A DNA stretch of 64,000 nt from Mycobacterium kyorinense (GTDB lineage: Bacteria; Actinomycetota; Actinomycetes; Mycobacteriales; Mycobacteriaceae). The notes below the pieces were generated by a model. That model had not been told where the DNA came from. It saw only the letters and a list, made by a program, of their open reading frames with translations, and made no database searches. Positions 31,670 to 40,806 of this stretch are shown in pieces. The translations under genes were made by a program, and so were the position numbers. Each line of letters opens with the position of its first letter. The stretch's first letter is position 1. Location: assembly GCF_002101735.1 (NCBI RefSeq), contig NZ_LQPE01000007.1:1-64000 (forward strand), given 5' to 3'.

Positions 31670-33006
31670 CAACGGCCAACCTCGGTGAGTTCCAACAGGT
31701 CGATGCGCCGGCCGTCCATCCGCACCACCTTGGCGCGCCAGCGGGCCGATCGCTCCGAGGGCCCCTCCGGGTCGAACGCCGTCAACTCCACCGCTTCCCC
31801 GGCCACCGGGATGTGGCCGAGTTCTCGCAGCACCAGCCCGCCGATCGTGTCGTATTCACCCTCGGGGGCCCGGTAGCCGGTGGCGGCGGCCACCTCGTCG
31901 ATGCGCAGCAGCCCCGACACCCGCCACCCGTTGCCGGCGGCCACGACGTGCGGGGTGGTGTCGTCGTGCTCGTCGCGCACGTCGCCGACGATCTCCTCGA
32001 TCAGGTCTTCGACGGTGAGCATGCCTGCGGTGCCGCCGTATTCGTCGACGACGAGCGCCGTCTGCAGGCCGTTGGCCCGGATCTGTGACATCAGCGCGTC
32101 GCCGTCCAGCGTGGACGGCACCACCGCGACCGGCTGCGCGACGGCGGTGAGCGGTGTGCGCGCCCGCTCTGCGGCCGGCACCTCGAAGACCTGCTTGACA
32201 TGCACGATGCCGACGGTCTCGTCCAGGTCGCCGTCGATGATCGGGAAGCGCGAAAACCCTGTCTCGGTGGCGGTGGCCACCAGGTCGGCGACGGTGTTGT
32301 CTTTTTGCAGCGCAACGATTTTCGACCGCGGCGTCATCAACTCCTCAGCGGTCAGCGTGCCGAACTGCAGCGACCGGTGCACCAGCGCCGCGGTGACCGG
32401 GTCCAGGGCGCCGCTGCGCGCCGAGCTGCGCACCAGCGACACCAGTTCGGCCGGCGAACGGGCCGAGCGCAGCTCCTGCGCGGGCTCGATGCCCAGCCGG
32501 CGCAGGATCCAGTTCGCCGTGCCGTTGGTCAGCCGGATCGCCGGGGTCATCACCAGCGAGAACAAGAGTTGTGCGCCCGCAACGAAACGGGCGGTCGGCA
32601 GCGGCCGGCCGATCGCGATGTATTTGGGCACCAGCTCGCCGAACACCATCGACAGCGACGTGACGACCACCAACGCCACGAACGCGATCACCGCGTCGGC
32701 GATCCGGTCCGGCACACCCAGCGCATCCATCGCCGGGTGCGGCAGCTCGGCCACCAGCGGCTCGGTCAGGTACCCGGTGACCAGCGTGGTGATCGAGATG
32801 CCCAGCTGCGCGCCGGACAGCTGAAACGACAGCGTGTGGTGCGCGCGCCGCAGGTAGCGGTCGCGCCGGGAGCCGTGGCGTGCGTTCGCCTCAACGGTGC
32901 TGCGCTCCAGCGTGGTCAACGAGAATTCGGCGGCCACGAACATCGCTGTGCCCGCCGTGAGCACCACGATCGCCAGCAGGCTGAGCAGGGTGACGACGAG
33001 GTTCAT
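31669..33006 (-). CDS. CNNM/DUF21 membrane protein with CBS pair and CorC_HlyC domain (Rv1842c-like)
   Basis: Protein of 445 residues (Rv1842c, 455). The DUF21 domain has four membrane helices ([52 protein letters not shown]). A CBS pair (about 210-335: [48 protein letters not shown]) and a C-terminal CorC_HlyC domain (about 350-440) follow. Family members take part in Mg2+/Co2+ homeostasis. It forms a coupled three-gene run with the second CNNM protein and the 29746 gene. Tandem paralogues of unequal length suggest a hetero-oligomer, which is inference. Confidence 0.9.
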   Translation of the reverse strand: MNLVVTLLSLLAIVVLTAGTAMFVAAEFSLTTLERSTVEANARHGSRRDRYLRRAHHTLSFQLSGAQLGISITTLVTGYLTEPLVAELPHPAMDALGVPDRIADAVIAFVALVVVTSLSMVFGELVPKYIAIGRPLPTARFVAGAQLLFSLVMTPAIRLTNGTANWILRRLGIEPAQELRSARSPAELVSLVRSSARSGALDPVTAALVHRSLQFGTLTAEELMTPRSKIVALQKDNTVADLVATATETGFSRFPIIDGDLDETVGIVHVKQVFEVPAAERARTPLTAVAQPVAVVPSTLDGDALMSQIRANGLQTALVVDEYGGTAGMLTVEDLIEEIVGDVRDEHDDTTPHVVAAGNGWRVSGLLRIDEVAAATGYRAPEGEYDTIGGLVLRELGHIPVAGEAVELTAFDPEGPSERSARWRAKVVRMDGRRIDLLELTEVGR

Positions 33007-33020
33007 CGGCAGTCGAATCC

Positions 33021-33039
33021 GCCGGGCCGCCGGCCCGGC
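33021..33039. terminator. Strong short hairpin between guaB1 and the CNNM operon
   Basis: GCCGGGCCGCCGGCCCGGC forms an 8-bp perfect stem with a 3-base loop. It is 140 bases after the guaB1 stop and only 15 bases before the Rv1842c-like start on the - strand. It could end guaB1 transcripts or sit in the leader of the CNNM mRNA and affect its translation. Confidence 0.45.
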
Positions 33040-33179
33040 CGTCTAGAAACGGGCTCGTCGGATTCCGCACACGGCCGCTCGGCCCGGAAGCCAACGGCCT
33101 CGACGGGTGCCTGCGGCACGTGATCCCTTTCCCTCGCTGCGGCTGAGCGTGAAGTTCACATCCTAGCGAAAAGCCTTGC

Positions 33180-34646
<1,467 letters not shown>

Positions 34647-34678
34647 TCATCGCTCCGCTCTGCATCGTCGCCGGTGGC

Positions 34679-36127
34679 TTAAGCCGTTACCTCGCTGCGG
34701 TTTCCGCTCCACAGCGTGTGGAACTTGCCCGGCGCGTCGATCCGCCCGTAGGTGTGCGCGCCGAAGAAGTCGCGCTGCGCCTGGGTGAGCGCGGCGGGCA
34801 ACCGTTCGGTGCGCAGTGCGTCGTAATACGACAGCGCCGAGGAGAATCCCGGGATCGGGATACCCAGCTGGGTGGCGGTGCACACCACGCGGCGCCAGCT
34901 GTCGATCGCCGATTCGACGGCGCTGCGGAAGTAGGGCGCGACGAGCAGGCTCGCCAGATTCGGGTCGGCGTCGAAGGCTTCCTTGATGCGGTTGAGGAAC
35001 TTCGCCCGGATGATGCAGCCGCCGCGCCAGATGGTCGCCAGGTCCCCGGGGGTGATGTTCCAGCCGTATTCGGTGCTGCCGGCCTGAATCTGGTTGAAGC
35101 CCTGCGAATACGCGACGATCTTCGAGGCGTACAGCGCCTGCCGGACGTCCTCGGTGAAGGTGTCGGGGTCGCTGGGCTGCTCACCGAGCCGGCCGGAGGC
35201 CAGCCCGACGGCGGCCTTGCGCTGCTCGACCGACCCGGACAGCGCGCGGGCGAACACCGCCTCGGCGATGCCGGTCACCGGCACCCCGAGATCCAGCGCC
35301 GATTTGACCGTCCAGCGGCCGGTGCCCTTCTGCTCGGCCTCGTCGAGGATCACGTCGACCAGCGGCTTGCCGGTCTTGGCGTCCGTCTGGCGCAGCACCT
35401 CGGCGGTGATCTCGACCAGGTAGCTGTCCAGGTCGCCGCCGTTCCACTCGGTGAAGACATCGGCGATCTGCGGCGCGGTCAGGCCCAGCCCGTCGCGCAG
35501 CAGCTGGTAGGCCTCGCCGATGAGCTGCATGTCGGAGTACTCGATGCCGTTGTGCACCATCTTGACGAAGTGCCCGGAGCCGTCGGGGCCGATGTGCGTG
35601 CAGCACGGCACGCCGTCGACGTGCGCGGAGATCTCCTCGAGCAGCGGCCCCAGCGACTTGTAGGACTCGGCGGGGCCGCCCGGCATGATCGACGGCCCGT
35701 TCAGCGCGCCCTCCTCGCCGCCGGAGATGCCCGCCCCGACGAAGTGCAGCCCTCGCTCGGCCATCGCCTTTTCCCGGCGGATGGTGTCGGTGTAGAGCGC
35801 GTTGCCGCCGTCGATGATGATGTCGCCTTCTTCCATCGCGTCGGCGAGTTCGTTGATAACGGCGTCGGTGGCCTCGCCCGCCTTGACCATGATCAGCACC
35901 CGTCGCGGCTTTTCCAGCGCGGCCAGGAATTCTGGGATGGTTTCGCTGCGCACGAATTTCCCTTCGGCGCCATGCTCTTTCAGCAGCGCGTCGGTCTTGG
36001 CGACCGAGCGGTTGTGCAGCGCCACGGTGTAGCCGTGCCGGGCGAAGTTGCGGGCGATGTTAGAACCCATCACCGCCAGCCCGGTCACCCCGATTTGCGC
36101 GCTACCGTTCGACTGCGACGAGCTCAT
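34679..36127 (-). CDS. gnd1: 6-Phosphogluconate dehydrogenase
   Basis: Enzyme of 482 residues (Rv1844c, 485) of the oxidative pentose phosphate pathway. It oxidises 6-phosphogluconate to ribulose-5-phosphate and CO2 with NADP(H). The N-terminal Rossmann motif is VTGLAVMGSNIARNFARHGY. The active-site region includes GISGGEEGALNGPSIMPGG and KMVHNGIEYSDMQLIGEAY, followed by the signature ILDEAEQKGTGRWT (about 260). The ATG at 36127 is preceded by AGAGGCGG; the 20 upstream in-frame codons are non-homologous. Its product is the precursor of the pentose phosphates used by the phosphoketolase at 49151. Confidence 0.94.
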   Translation of the reverse strand: MSSSQSNGSAQIGVTGLAVMGSNIARNFARHGYTVALHNRSVAKTDALLKEHGAEGKFVRSETIPEFLAALEKPRRVLIMVKAGEATDAVINELADAMEEGDIIIDGGNALYTDTIRREKAMAERGLHFVGAGISGGEEGALNGPSIMPGGPAESYKSLGPLLEEISAHVDGVPCCTHIGPDGSGHFVKMVHNGIEYSDMQLIGEAYQLLRDGLGLTAPQIADVFTEWNGGDLDSYLVEITAEVLRQTDAKTGKPLVDVILDEAEQKGTGRWTVKSALDLGVPVTGIAEAVFARALSGSVEQRKAAVGLASGRLGEQPSDPDTFTEDVRQALYASKIVAYSQGFNQIQAGSTEYGWNITPGDLATIWRGGCIIRAKFLNRIKEAFDADPNLASLLVAPYFRSAVESAIDSWRRVVCTATQLGIPIPGFSSALSYYDALRTERLPAALTQAQRDFFGAHTYGRIDAPGKFHTLWSGNRSEVTA

Positions 36128-36199
36128 GTATCCGCCTCTCAGATTCGGGGGCCATGCCCAAGCCTTGCACCGAACACTGTGGCACACGCCCGGCCGTCG

Positions 36200-37150
36200 C
36201 TAGCCGATGAACAGCCGCTCCAGCTCGGTCAGCCACGGCACGGCCAGCGCGATCGTCGGCACCACCAGCACGGCGGCCGCCGCAAGGTAGGCGCCGATCG
36301 ACAGCATCAGGCTGTTGCCGCGCCCGGACAGCCGGCGCACCCGCACCACCGTGGTCGGCCCGCCGGCCGCCAGCGCTCCCGACGGCGCGTGCCCAGACGC
36401 GCAGGCCACGAGTGCGCGGGCCAGGGGAGTGCGGCCGACCACCCGCACCGCGGCGTCGTCGGCCAGCAGCTCGACGAGCAGCTGCACCGAGTTCAGCGCG
36501 CTGGTGCTGCGGACAAACCGGGGGAAGGCGGCCCGGACGGCGGTGAATGCTTCCAGCACTAGATCGTGGCGGGCCCGCAGGTGCGCCCGCTCGTGGCTGA
36601 GGATGGCCGCGACCTCGGCGTCGGTAAGGCTGGTCAGCGCTCCCTCGCTGAGCACCACGCGGCTGCGCACGCCGGGCAGACAGTAGGCCAGTGGTTGCGC
36701 CACCTCGAGGATCCGCAGGTCGCGGGGGCGGGCACCGGCCCGGGCGGGCATCGTGTCGTGGCCGACGCCGAGCAGATCGACCAGCATCCGGTGGTGGGCC
36801 CTTCGGCGCCGGGTGGCGACGGCGACCCGCAGCACGGCAACCGCCAACCGCGCGCCAACCAGCACGGTAATCGCGAAAACGCTGACGTAGGCCACCCACA
36901 GCGGCCAGCCGAGCCGTCCGATGTCACCGAGAATGCTCGCGGTGGGCCGCCCGTCGGGTCCGGGCATCAACAGCCGACTGGCTATCGCGATGCCGGCGCT
37001 GAACGCAGAGAGCACCGCGGCCACGGCGATCGCCTGCCACAACACCATCGCCGCCCGGGGTGCGCGCAACGGCCAGGTCGCTCGTGCCAGGAGGGCCGGC
37101 GCCGGGCCGACCAGCAGCACCGCGAGGATGGTGAAGGCCAGCGCGGACAC
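36200..37150 (-). CDS. M56-family membrane metalloprotease (BlaR-like, Rv1845c)
   Basis: Protein of 316 residues, the same as Rv1845c. It has about four membrane helices and the zinc motif HERAH (in LSHERAHLRARHD, about 185). The Glu ligand is probably in ELLADDAAVRV. In beta-lactam-sensing systems BlaR1 cleaves the BlaI repressor, but this protein lacks the C-terminal penicillin-binding sensor domain of BlaR1, so how it senses is unknown. The GTG at 37150 gives the orthologue's length. It lies 14 bases after blaI on the - strand, so the two form an operon. Confidence 0.92.
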   Translation of the reverse strand: MSALAFTILAVLLVGPAPALLARATWPLRAPRAAMVLWQAIAVAAVLSAFSAGIAIASRLLMPGPDGRPTASILGDIGRLGWPLWVAYVSVFAITVLVGARLAVAVLRVAVATRRRRAHHRMLVDLLGVGHDTMPARAGARPRDLRILEVAQPLAYCLPGVRSRVVLSEGALTSLTDAEVAAILSHERAHLRARHDLVLEAFTAVRAAFPRFVRSTSALNSVQLLVELLADDAAVRVVGRTPLARALVACASGHAPSGALAAGGPTTVVRVRRLSGRGNSLMLSIGAYLAAAAVLVVPTIALAVPWLTELERLFIG

Positions 37151-37164
37151 GCTGCCAGTCTCCC

Positions 37165-37581
37165 TCACTCCTCGGCTTGATCGCCAGCGGTTGGGGCGTT
37201 GGGATGCCCGGATTCCAATTCGTCGAGGGCACGGCGCAGCGCCTCCGCCTCGTCGGCGCCGACCCGCTCGACGAAATGCACCAGCGCCGCCTGCCGGCTG
37301 CCGGAGTCCGCGGCCTGATCCAGCGCGTCGACCATCAGCCCGGCGACCAGCTCGTCGCGACCATGCACCGGTGTATACCGGTGCGCACGGTCGTCGCGGA
37401 TTTGGGAGACCAGGTTCTTTTTGGCCAACCGCTGCAAGACGGTCATCACGGTCGTGTAGGCCAGGTCGCGCTGCACAGACAACGCCTCGTGCACCTGGCG
37501 AACAGTTTGCGGTTCCGGCGCAGACCAGAGATGGTCCATCACCGCCCGTTCGAGATCCCCCAGACGCGTCAGCTTAGCCAT
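37165..37581 (-). CDS. blaI: BlaI-type transcriptional repressor
   Basis: Penicillinase-repressor-family protein of 138 residues (Rv1846c, 138). The winged-helix domain is LGDLERAVMDHLWSAPEPQTVRQVHEALSVQRDLAYTTVMTVLQRLAKKNLVSQIRDDRAHRYTPV (about 7-73), followed by a C-terminal dimerisation region. In M. tuberculosis BlaI represses the beta-lactamase blaC, its own operon and some respiratory genes, and beta-lactam exposure relieves this. A matching operator-like sequence lies 43 bases upstream of its start. The adjacent M56 gene is its probable antirepressor. Confidence 0.94.
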   Translation of the reverse strand: MAKLTRLGDLERAVMDHLWSAPEPQTVRQVHEALSVQRDLAYTTVMTVLQRLAKKNLVSQIRDDRAHRYTPVHGRDELVAGLMVDALDQAADSGSRQAALVHFVERVGADEAEALRRALDELESGHPNAPTAGDQAEE

Positions 37582-37623
37582 ATCCGTTCATCTCCTGAGC
37601 AATGACGCCAGCGTACTCCGGCT

Positions 37624-37640
37624 TACTACCGACCGTCGTA
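37624..37640. promoter_or_regulatory. BlaI-like operator
   Basis: TACTACCGACCGTCGTA is an imperfect palindrome (TACTAC, 5-base spacer, GTCGTA) 43-59 bases upstream of the blaI start. It has the TAC-rich/GTA-rich half-sites of BlaI/MecI-type operators. Autoregulation is expected from the M. tuberculosis orthologue. Confidence 0.55.
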
Positions 37641-37774
37641 CCGAGCGCTCTGCCGTCGACCGTCAATCCATCGTGACACGATCTATCGGCCTGCGGGAAC
37701 CAGCCATAACCCACGCTATTGCAGGCCGACGTGAAAGTCGTCACACAGCGCTCCTTCGGTCGTCCCGGGCGAAC

Positions 37775-37793
37775 TATGGTTAGCCTAACCAAA
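37775..37793. promoter_or_regulatory. IdeR iron box
   Basis: TATGGTTAGCCTAACCAAA matches the IdeR consensus TTAGGTTAGSCTAACCTAA at 16 of 19 positions, with a perfect GGTTAGCCTAACC centre. It lies 25-43 bases upstream of the GTG at 37818, so with Fe2+ bound IdeR should repress that gene. Confidence 0.8.
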
Positions 37794-37817
37794 CCTAACG
37801 GACAGGGAGGTAGTGCC

Positions 37818-38588
37818 GTGCTGGCCGAGGTGGACGACCCGCTGATCGCGGCAATGACCATCAGGCGGACGCTGCCGCTGCACGAATCCAGCCGGCGGCT
37901 CCGCGAGATCTATCCCCACAGCCCTCGCGCGTACGGCGTCGCGGTGCTCTCTGACGTCTCGCTGCGCCGCTGGTGGCCGCTGGCGTCGGCCTGCACCACC
38001 GACCGGTTACAGGTGATGTTCGACGGTGCCGCCACCGACATGGACGTGCGCTCGGCCGCCCGGGACCTGGCGACCATGCTGGTCCATACCGTGATCGGGC
38101 GCGTCGTGGCGCTGGTGGTGCTGGAGGGTCGGGCGTGGGACACCGGGATCGAGAACCTGTGGGTCCATGCCGACGCCGACGGAGCCATCGACTGGGCGGC
38201 AGTGGTCGACCCGACGCTGCGGGCGCTGCCGGGCGACCCCTGCTTGGCCGGCGAGCCTGCCGACGCAATCGTGCAACTGCCGAGCGAGGCCGCGTTGACG
38301 ACGTGGGTCGCGCACCGCTGCCACCGGACGTTGGCAGCGCTGTTCGCCCGGCTGCACACGATCAGCTTCGGGGCGCTTTCGGTGGCGGCGATGTGGCAGA
38401 TCGTCGGGTCCACCGTGGTGGCGACCGCAACGCAGCTGCCGCAGCTGACCGCCGTCGACGAACTGAGCGCCATGCGGCGAGGCCAAGCCGTGCTCGACGC
38501 GCTGGTCGGCTTCGGGCTGCCGGTGCGCGGCCCTTTCGCGCGACGACCCCCCGTGCCTGGTGCGTGGGACACGCCGGTGTTGGTGTAG
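37818..38588 (+). CDS. Iron-regulated protein, possibly FhuF-like ferric reductase
   Basis: Protein of 256 residues under an IdeR box, hence probably made in iron starvation. The sequence (SFGALSVAAMWQIVGSTVVATATQLPQL, AMRRGQAVLDALVGFGLPVRG) loosely resembles FhuF/siderophore-interacting ferric reductases. The C-terminal 2Fe-2S cysteine cluster of FhuF is absent, however, and only a few scattered Cys remain. Function is therefore tentative: siderophore release, binding or synthesis are all possible. The GTG at 37818 has AGGGAGG seven bases upstream, which decides the start. It lies between blaI and the Rv1847 orthologue, adjacent genes in M. tuberculosis. Confidence 0.7.
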   Translation: MLAEVDDPLIAAMTIRRTLPLHESSRRLREIYPHSPRAYGVAVLSDVSLRRWWPLASACTTDRLQVMFDGAATDMDVRSAARDLATMLVHTVIGRVVALVVLEGRAWDTGIENLWVHADADGAIDWAAVVDPTLRALPGDPCLAGEPADAIVQLPSEAALTTWVAHRCHRTLAALFARLHTISFGALSVAAMWQIVGSTVVATATQLPQLTAVDELSAMRRGQAVLDALVGFGLPVRGPFARRPPVPGAWDTPVLV

Positions 38589-38598
38589 ACACAAGGGC

Positions 38599-39021
38599 GT
38601 GCAACCGCTGCCAGGATCCGTGGTGCCGCCCGAATTCGGCGCACCGTTCGACAACCACCTCGGGTTGGTCTTCACCGAGCTCACTGCAGACGGCGCGCGT
38701 GCGCAGCTCGAGGTTCAACCAAAACTGTTGCAGCCCTTCGGGATTGTGCATGGTGGTGTGTACTGCTCGATGGTCGAGAGCATGGCCAGTGTGGCCGCCT
38801 ATACCTGGCTGAGCCAACACGGCGGCGGCGCCGTCGTCGGCGTCAACAACAACACCGACTTCCTGCGCGCCATCGGCAGCGGCATGGTGTACGGCCGGGC
38901 CGAACCGGTGCACCGCGGCCGGCTGCAGCAACTGTGGCTGGTCACGATCACCGGAGCCGACGAGCGGCTGGTCGCCCGCGGGCAGGTCCGGCTGCAAAAC
39001 CTGGCAACGCCGCCGGGCTAG
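38599..39021 (+). CDS. Hotdog-fold thioesterase (Rv1847-like)
   Basis: PaaI/4HBT-type thioesterase of 140 residues, equal to Rv1847. The active-site loop LLQPFGIVHGGVYCSMVESMAS (about 47-68) holds the conserved HGG, and the family strand VVGVNNNTDFLRAI follows. It hydrolyses acyl- or aryl-CoA thioesters; the substrate is unknown. The GTG at 38599 lies 10 bases after the iron-regulated gene, so both may share the IdeR promoter. Its TAG overlaps the TAG of convergent ndh within a CTAG. In M. tuberculosis ureABCFGD lies between these two genes. Confidence 0.88.
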   Translation: MQPLPGSVVPPEFGAPFDNHLGLVFTELTADGARAQLEVQPKLLQPFGIVHGGVYCSMVESMASVAAYTWLSQHGGGAVVGVNNNTDFLRAIGSGMVYGRAEPVHRGRLQQLWLVTITGADERLVARGQVRLQNLATPPG

Positions 39022-40406
39022 CTCGCCGCTTTGGTCGTCTCGCCCTGGTGCGCCTCGGCGGCCAACACCGCCAGCTGCTCGAGCCGGGTGCGGGCGAACG
39101 CCTGCTGCTCGGTGATCGTCAGTTGGCCGCGGCGGCCGCTCAAGAACGTCACCATCCACGACAACACCGTGGTGACCTTGTTCTTGAAGCCGATCAGGTA
39201 GACCAAGTGCAGCATCAACCACGCCAGCCAGGCGATGAGGCCACCGAATTCCAGCGGGCCGATTTTGGCCACCGCGGAATACCGCGACACGGTGGCCATC
39301 GAGCCCTTGTCGAAGTACTGGAACGGCTCGCGCTCGGCCGGATTGGCCCCGGCGAGCTCGGCCTTGATCGTGGTGGCGGCGTACTTGGCGCCCTGGATGG
39401 CGCCCTGCGCGACGCCCGGCACGCCGTCGACGGCCGCCATGTCGCCGACCACGAACACGTTCGGATGGCCCGGGATGGTCAGGTCGGGCAGCACCTTCAC
39501 CCGGCCGGCGCGGTCGAGTTCGACACCCGATTGGCGGGCCAGATCCCGGCCCAGCGGGCTGGCGGACACCCCGGCCGACCACACCTTGCACGCCGACTCG
39601 ATGCGCCGGATGGTTCCGTCGGAGTCCTTGACCGTGATGCCGTTGCGGTCGACGTCGGTGACCATCGCGCCCAATTGGATTTCGACGCCCATTTTCTCCA
39701 GCCGCGCGGCGGCCTTCTTGCCGAGCTTCTCACCCATCGGCGGCAGGACCGCGGGGGCGGCGTCGAGCAGGATCACTCGTGCCTTGGTCGGATCAATGTG
39801 GCGGAACGTGCCTTTCAGCGTGTACTCGGCAAGCTCGGCAATTTGACCGGCCATCTCCACACCGGTCGGACCGGCACCGACCACGGTGAAAGTCAGTAGC
39901 TTCTTTCGCCGCTCGGGATCGTTGGACCGTTCCGCTTGCTCGAACGCGCTCAAGATGCGACCGCGCAGCTCCAGCGCGTCGTCGATCGACTTCATTCCCG
40001 GAGCGAACTCGGCGAAATGGTCGTTGCCGAAGTACGACTGGCCCGCGCCGGCGGCGATGATCAGGCTGTCGTACGGGGTTTCGTAGGTGTGGCCGAGCAA
40101 CTCCGAGACGACGAACTTGCCGGCCAGGTCGATGTGGGTGACGTCGCCGAGCAGCACCTGGACGTTGCGCTGTTTGCGCAGGATGACGCGGGTCGGTGGC
40201 GCGATGGCGCCTTCGGCCACGATGCCGGTCGCGACCTGGTACAGCATCGGCTGGAACAGGTGATGGGTGGTGCGGGCGATCAGCTTGATGTCGACGTCGG
40301 CGCGCTTGAGCTTTTTGACCGCGTTCAGCCCGCCGAATCCGGATCCAATGACGACGACACGATGGCGGCGATTGGGTGCAGCAGTGTCTTCGGGTTGGGC
40401 ACTCAT
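39018..40406 (-). CDS. ndh: Type II NADH:quinone oxidoreductase
   Basis: Single-subunit, non-proton-pumping NADH dehydrogenase of 462 residues (Rv1854c, 463). The FAD site is VVVIGSGFGGLNAVKKL (about 18-34) and the NADH site TFTVVGAGPTGVEMAGQIAELA (about 168-189). GHPNVFVVGDMAAVDG is the conserved FAD C-terminal motif. The C-terminal hydrophobic helices (LIAWLAWLMLHLVYLIGF) attach it to the membrane. It feeds electrons into menaquinone and is a main entry point in mycobacteria. The ATG at 40406 starts the conserved protein; the in-frame extension to 40499 is non-homologous. Confidence 0.95.
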   Translation of the reverse strand: MSAQPEDTAAPNRRHRVVVIGSGFGGLNAVKKLKRADVDIKLIARTTHHLFQPMLYQVATGIVAEGAIAPPTRVILRKQRNVQVLLGDVTHIDLAGKFVVSELLGHTYETPYDSLIIAAGAGQSYFGNDHFAEFAPGMKSIDDALELRGRILSAFEQAERSNDPERRKKLLTFTVVGAGPTGVEMAGQIAELAEYTLKGTFRHIDPTKARVILLDAAPAVLPPMGEKLGKKAAARLEKMGVEIQLGAMVTDVDRNGITVKDSDGTIRRIESACKVWSAGVSASPLGRDLARQSGVELDRAGRVKVLPDLTIPGHPNVFVVGDMAAVDGVPGVAQGAIQGAKYAATTIKAELAGANPAEREPFQYFDKGSMATVSRYSAVAKIGPLEFGGLIAWLAWLMLHLVYLIGFKNKVTTVLSWMVTFLSGRRGQLTITEQQAFARTRLEQLAVLAAEAHQGETTKAAS

Positions 40407-40485
40407 GGTGGGGGTTGCTCCTCGACGGCGACTGCGTTCATTAATACGGTAGTCGCCCGCGTTGGCCGCAATCGACGCCGACGCT

Positions 40486-40501
40486 GTGTGATCAGCCACA
40501 C
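40486..40501. promoter_or_regulatory. Short palindrome in the ndh / 40573 divergent gap
   Basis: GTGTG, 6-base spacer, CACAC lies between divergent ndh and the small basic gene. It resembles one half of a CRP-type site but does not fit TGTGA-N6-TCACA. Support is weak. Confidence 0.25.
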
Positions 40502-40572
40502 CAGTGCCCTGGATCGTGACGTGGCTCGCGGCGCCATAGCGGGTATCCGAAGCAATGTCAAAGGAGGCGCAA

Positions 40573-40806
40573 ATGGCAAAAGATCACGGTCCAAGCGTCA
40601 AAAACGACAAGCAATATGAGGGCTTGCGCAAGAAAGGAATGAGCAAGTCTCGGGCAGCGGCGATTTCGAATTCGCCCGGCTCATCCAGTCGAGGCGGCAA
40701 GAGCTCAGGCAGCAGCCAAAGCAAACGCAGCAGCGGTTCAGGCAGCGGCGGGAACACCTCCCAGAAAAAGGCCGCCGGCCGCAAGGGTGGCAAGAAGTCG
40801 AGCTAG
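40573..40806 (+). CDS. Small Lys/Ser/Gly-rich basic protein (DUF7218-like)
   Basis: Protein of 77 residues. The first 40 residues (MAKDHGPSVKNDKQYEGLRKKGMSKSRAAAISNSP) form the conserved core of a small actinobacterial family; SKSRAAAISN resembles a helix. The remaining half is a repetitive SSRGGKSSGSSQSK...AAGRKGGKKSS tail, very basic and likely unstructured, suited to nucleic-acid or polyanion binding. The function is unknown. A strong AAGGAGG lies five bases before the ATG at 40573. Its TAG overlaps that of the convergent gene within a CTAG. Confidence 0.82.
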   Translation: MAKDHGPSVKNDKQYEGLRKKGMSKSRAAAISNSPGSSSRGGKSSGSSQSKRSSGSGSGGNTSQKKAAGRKGGKKSS

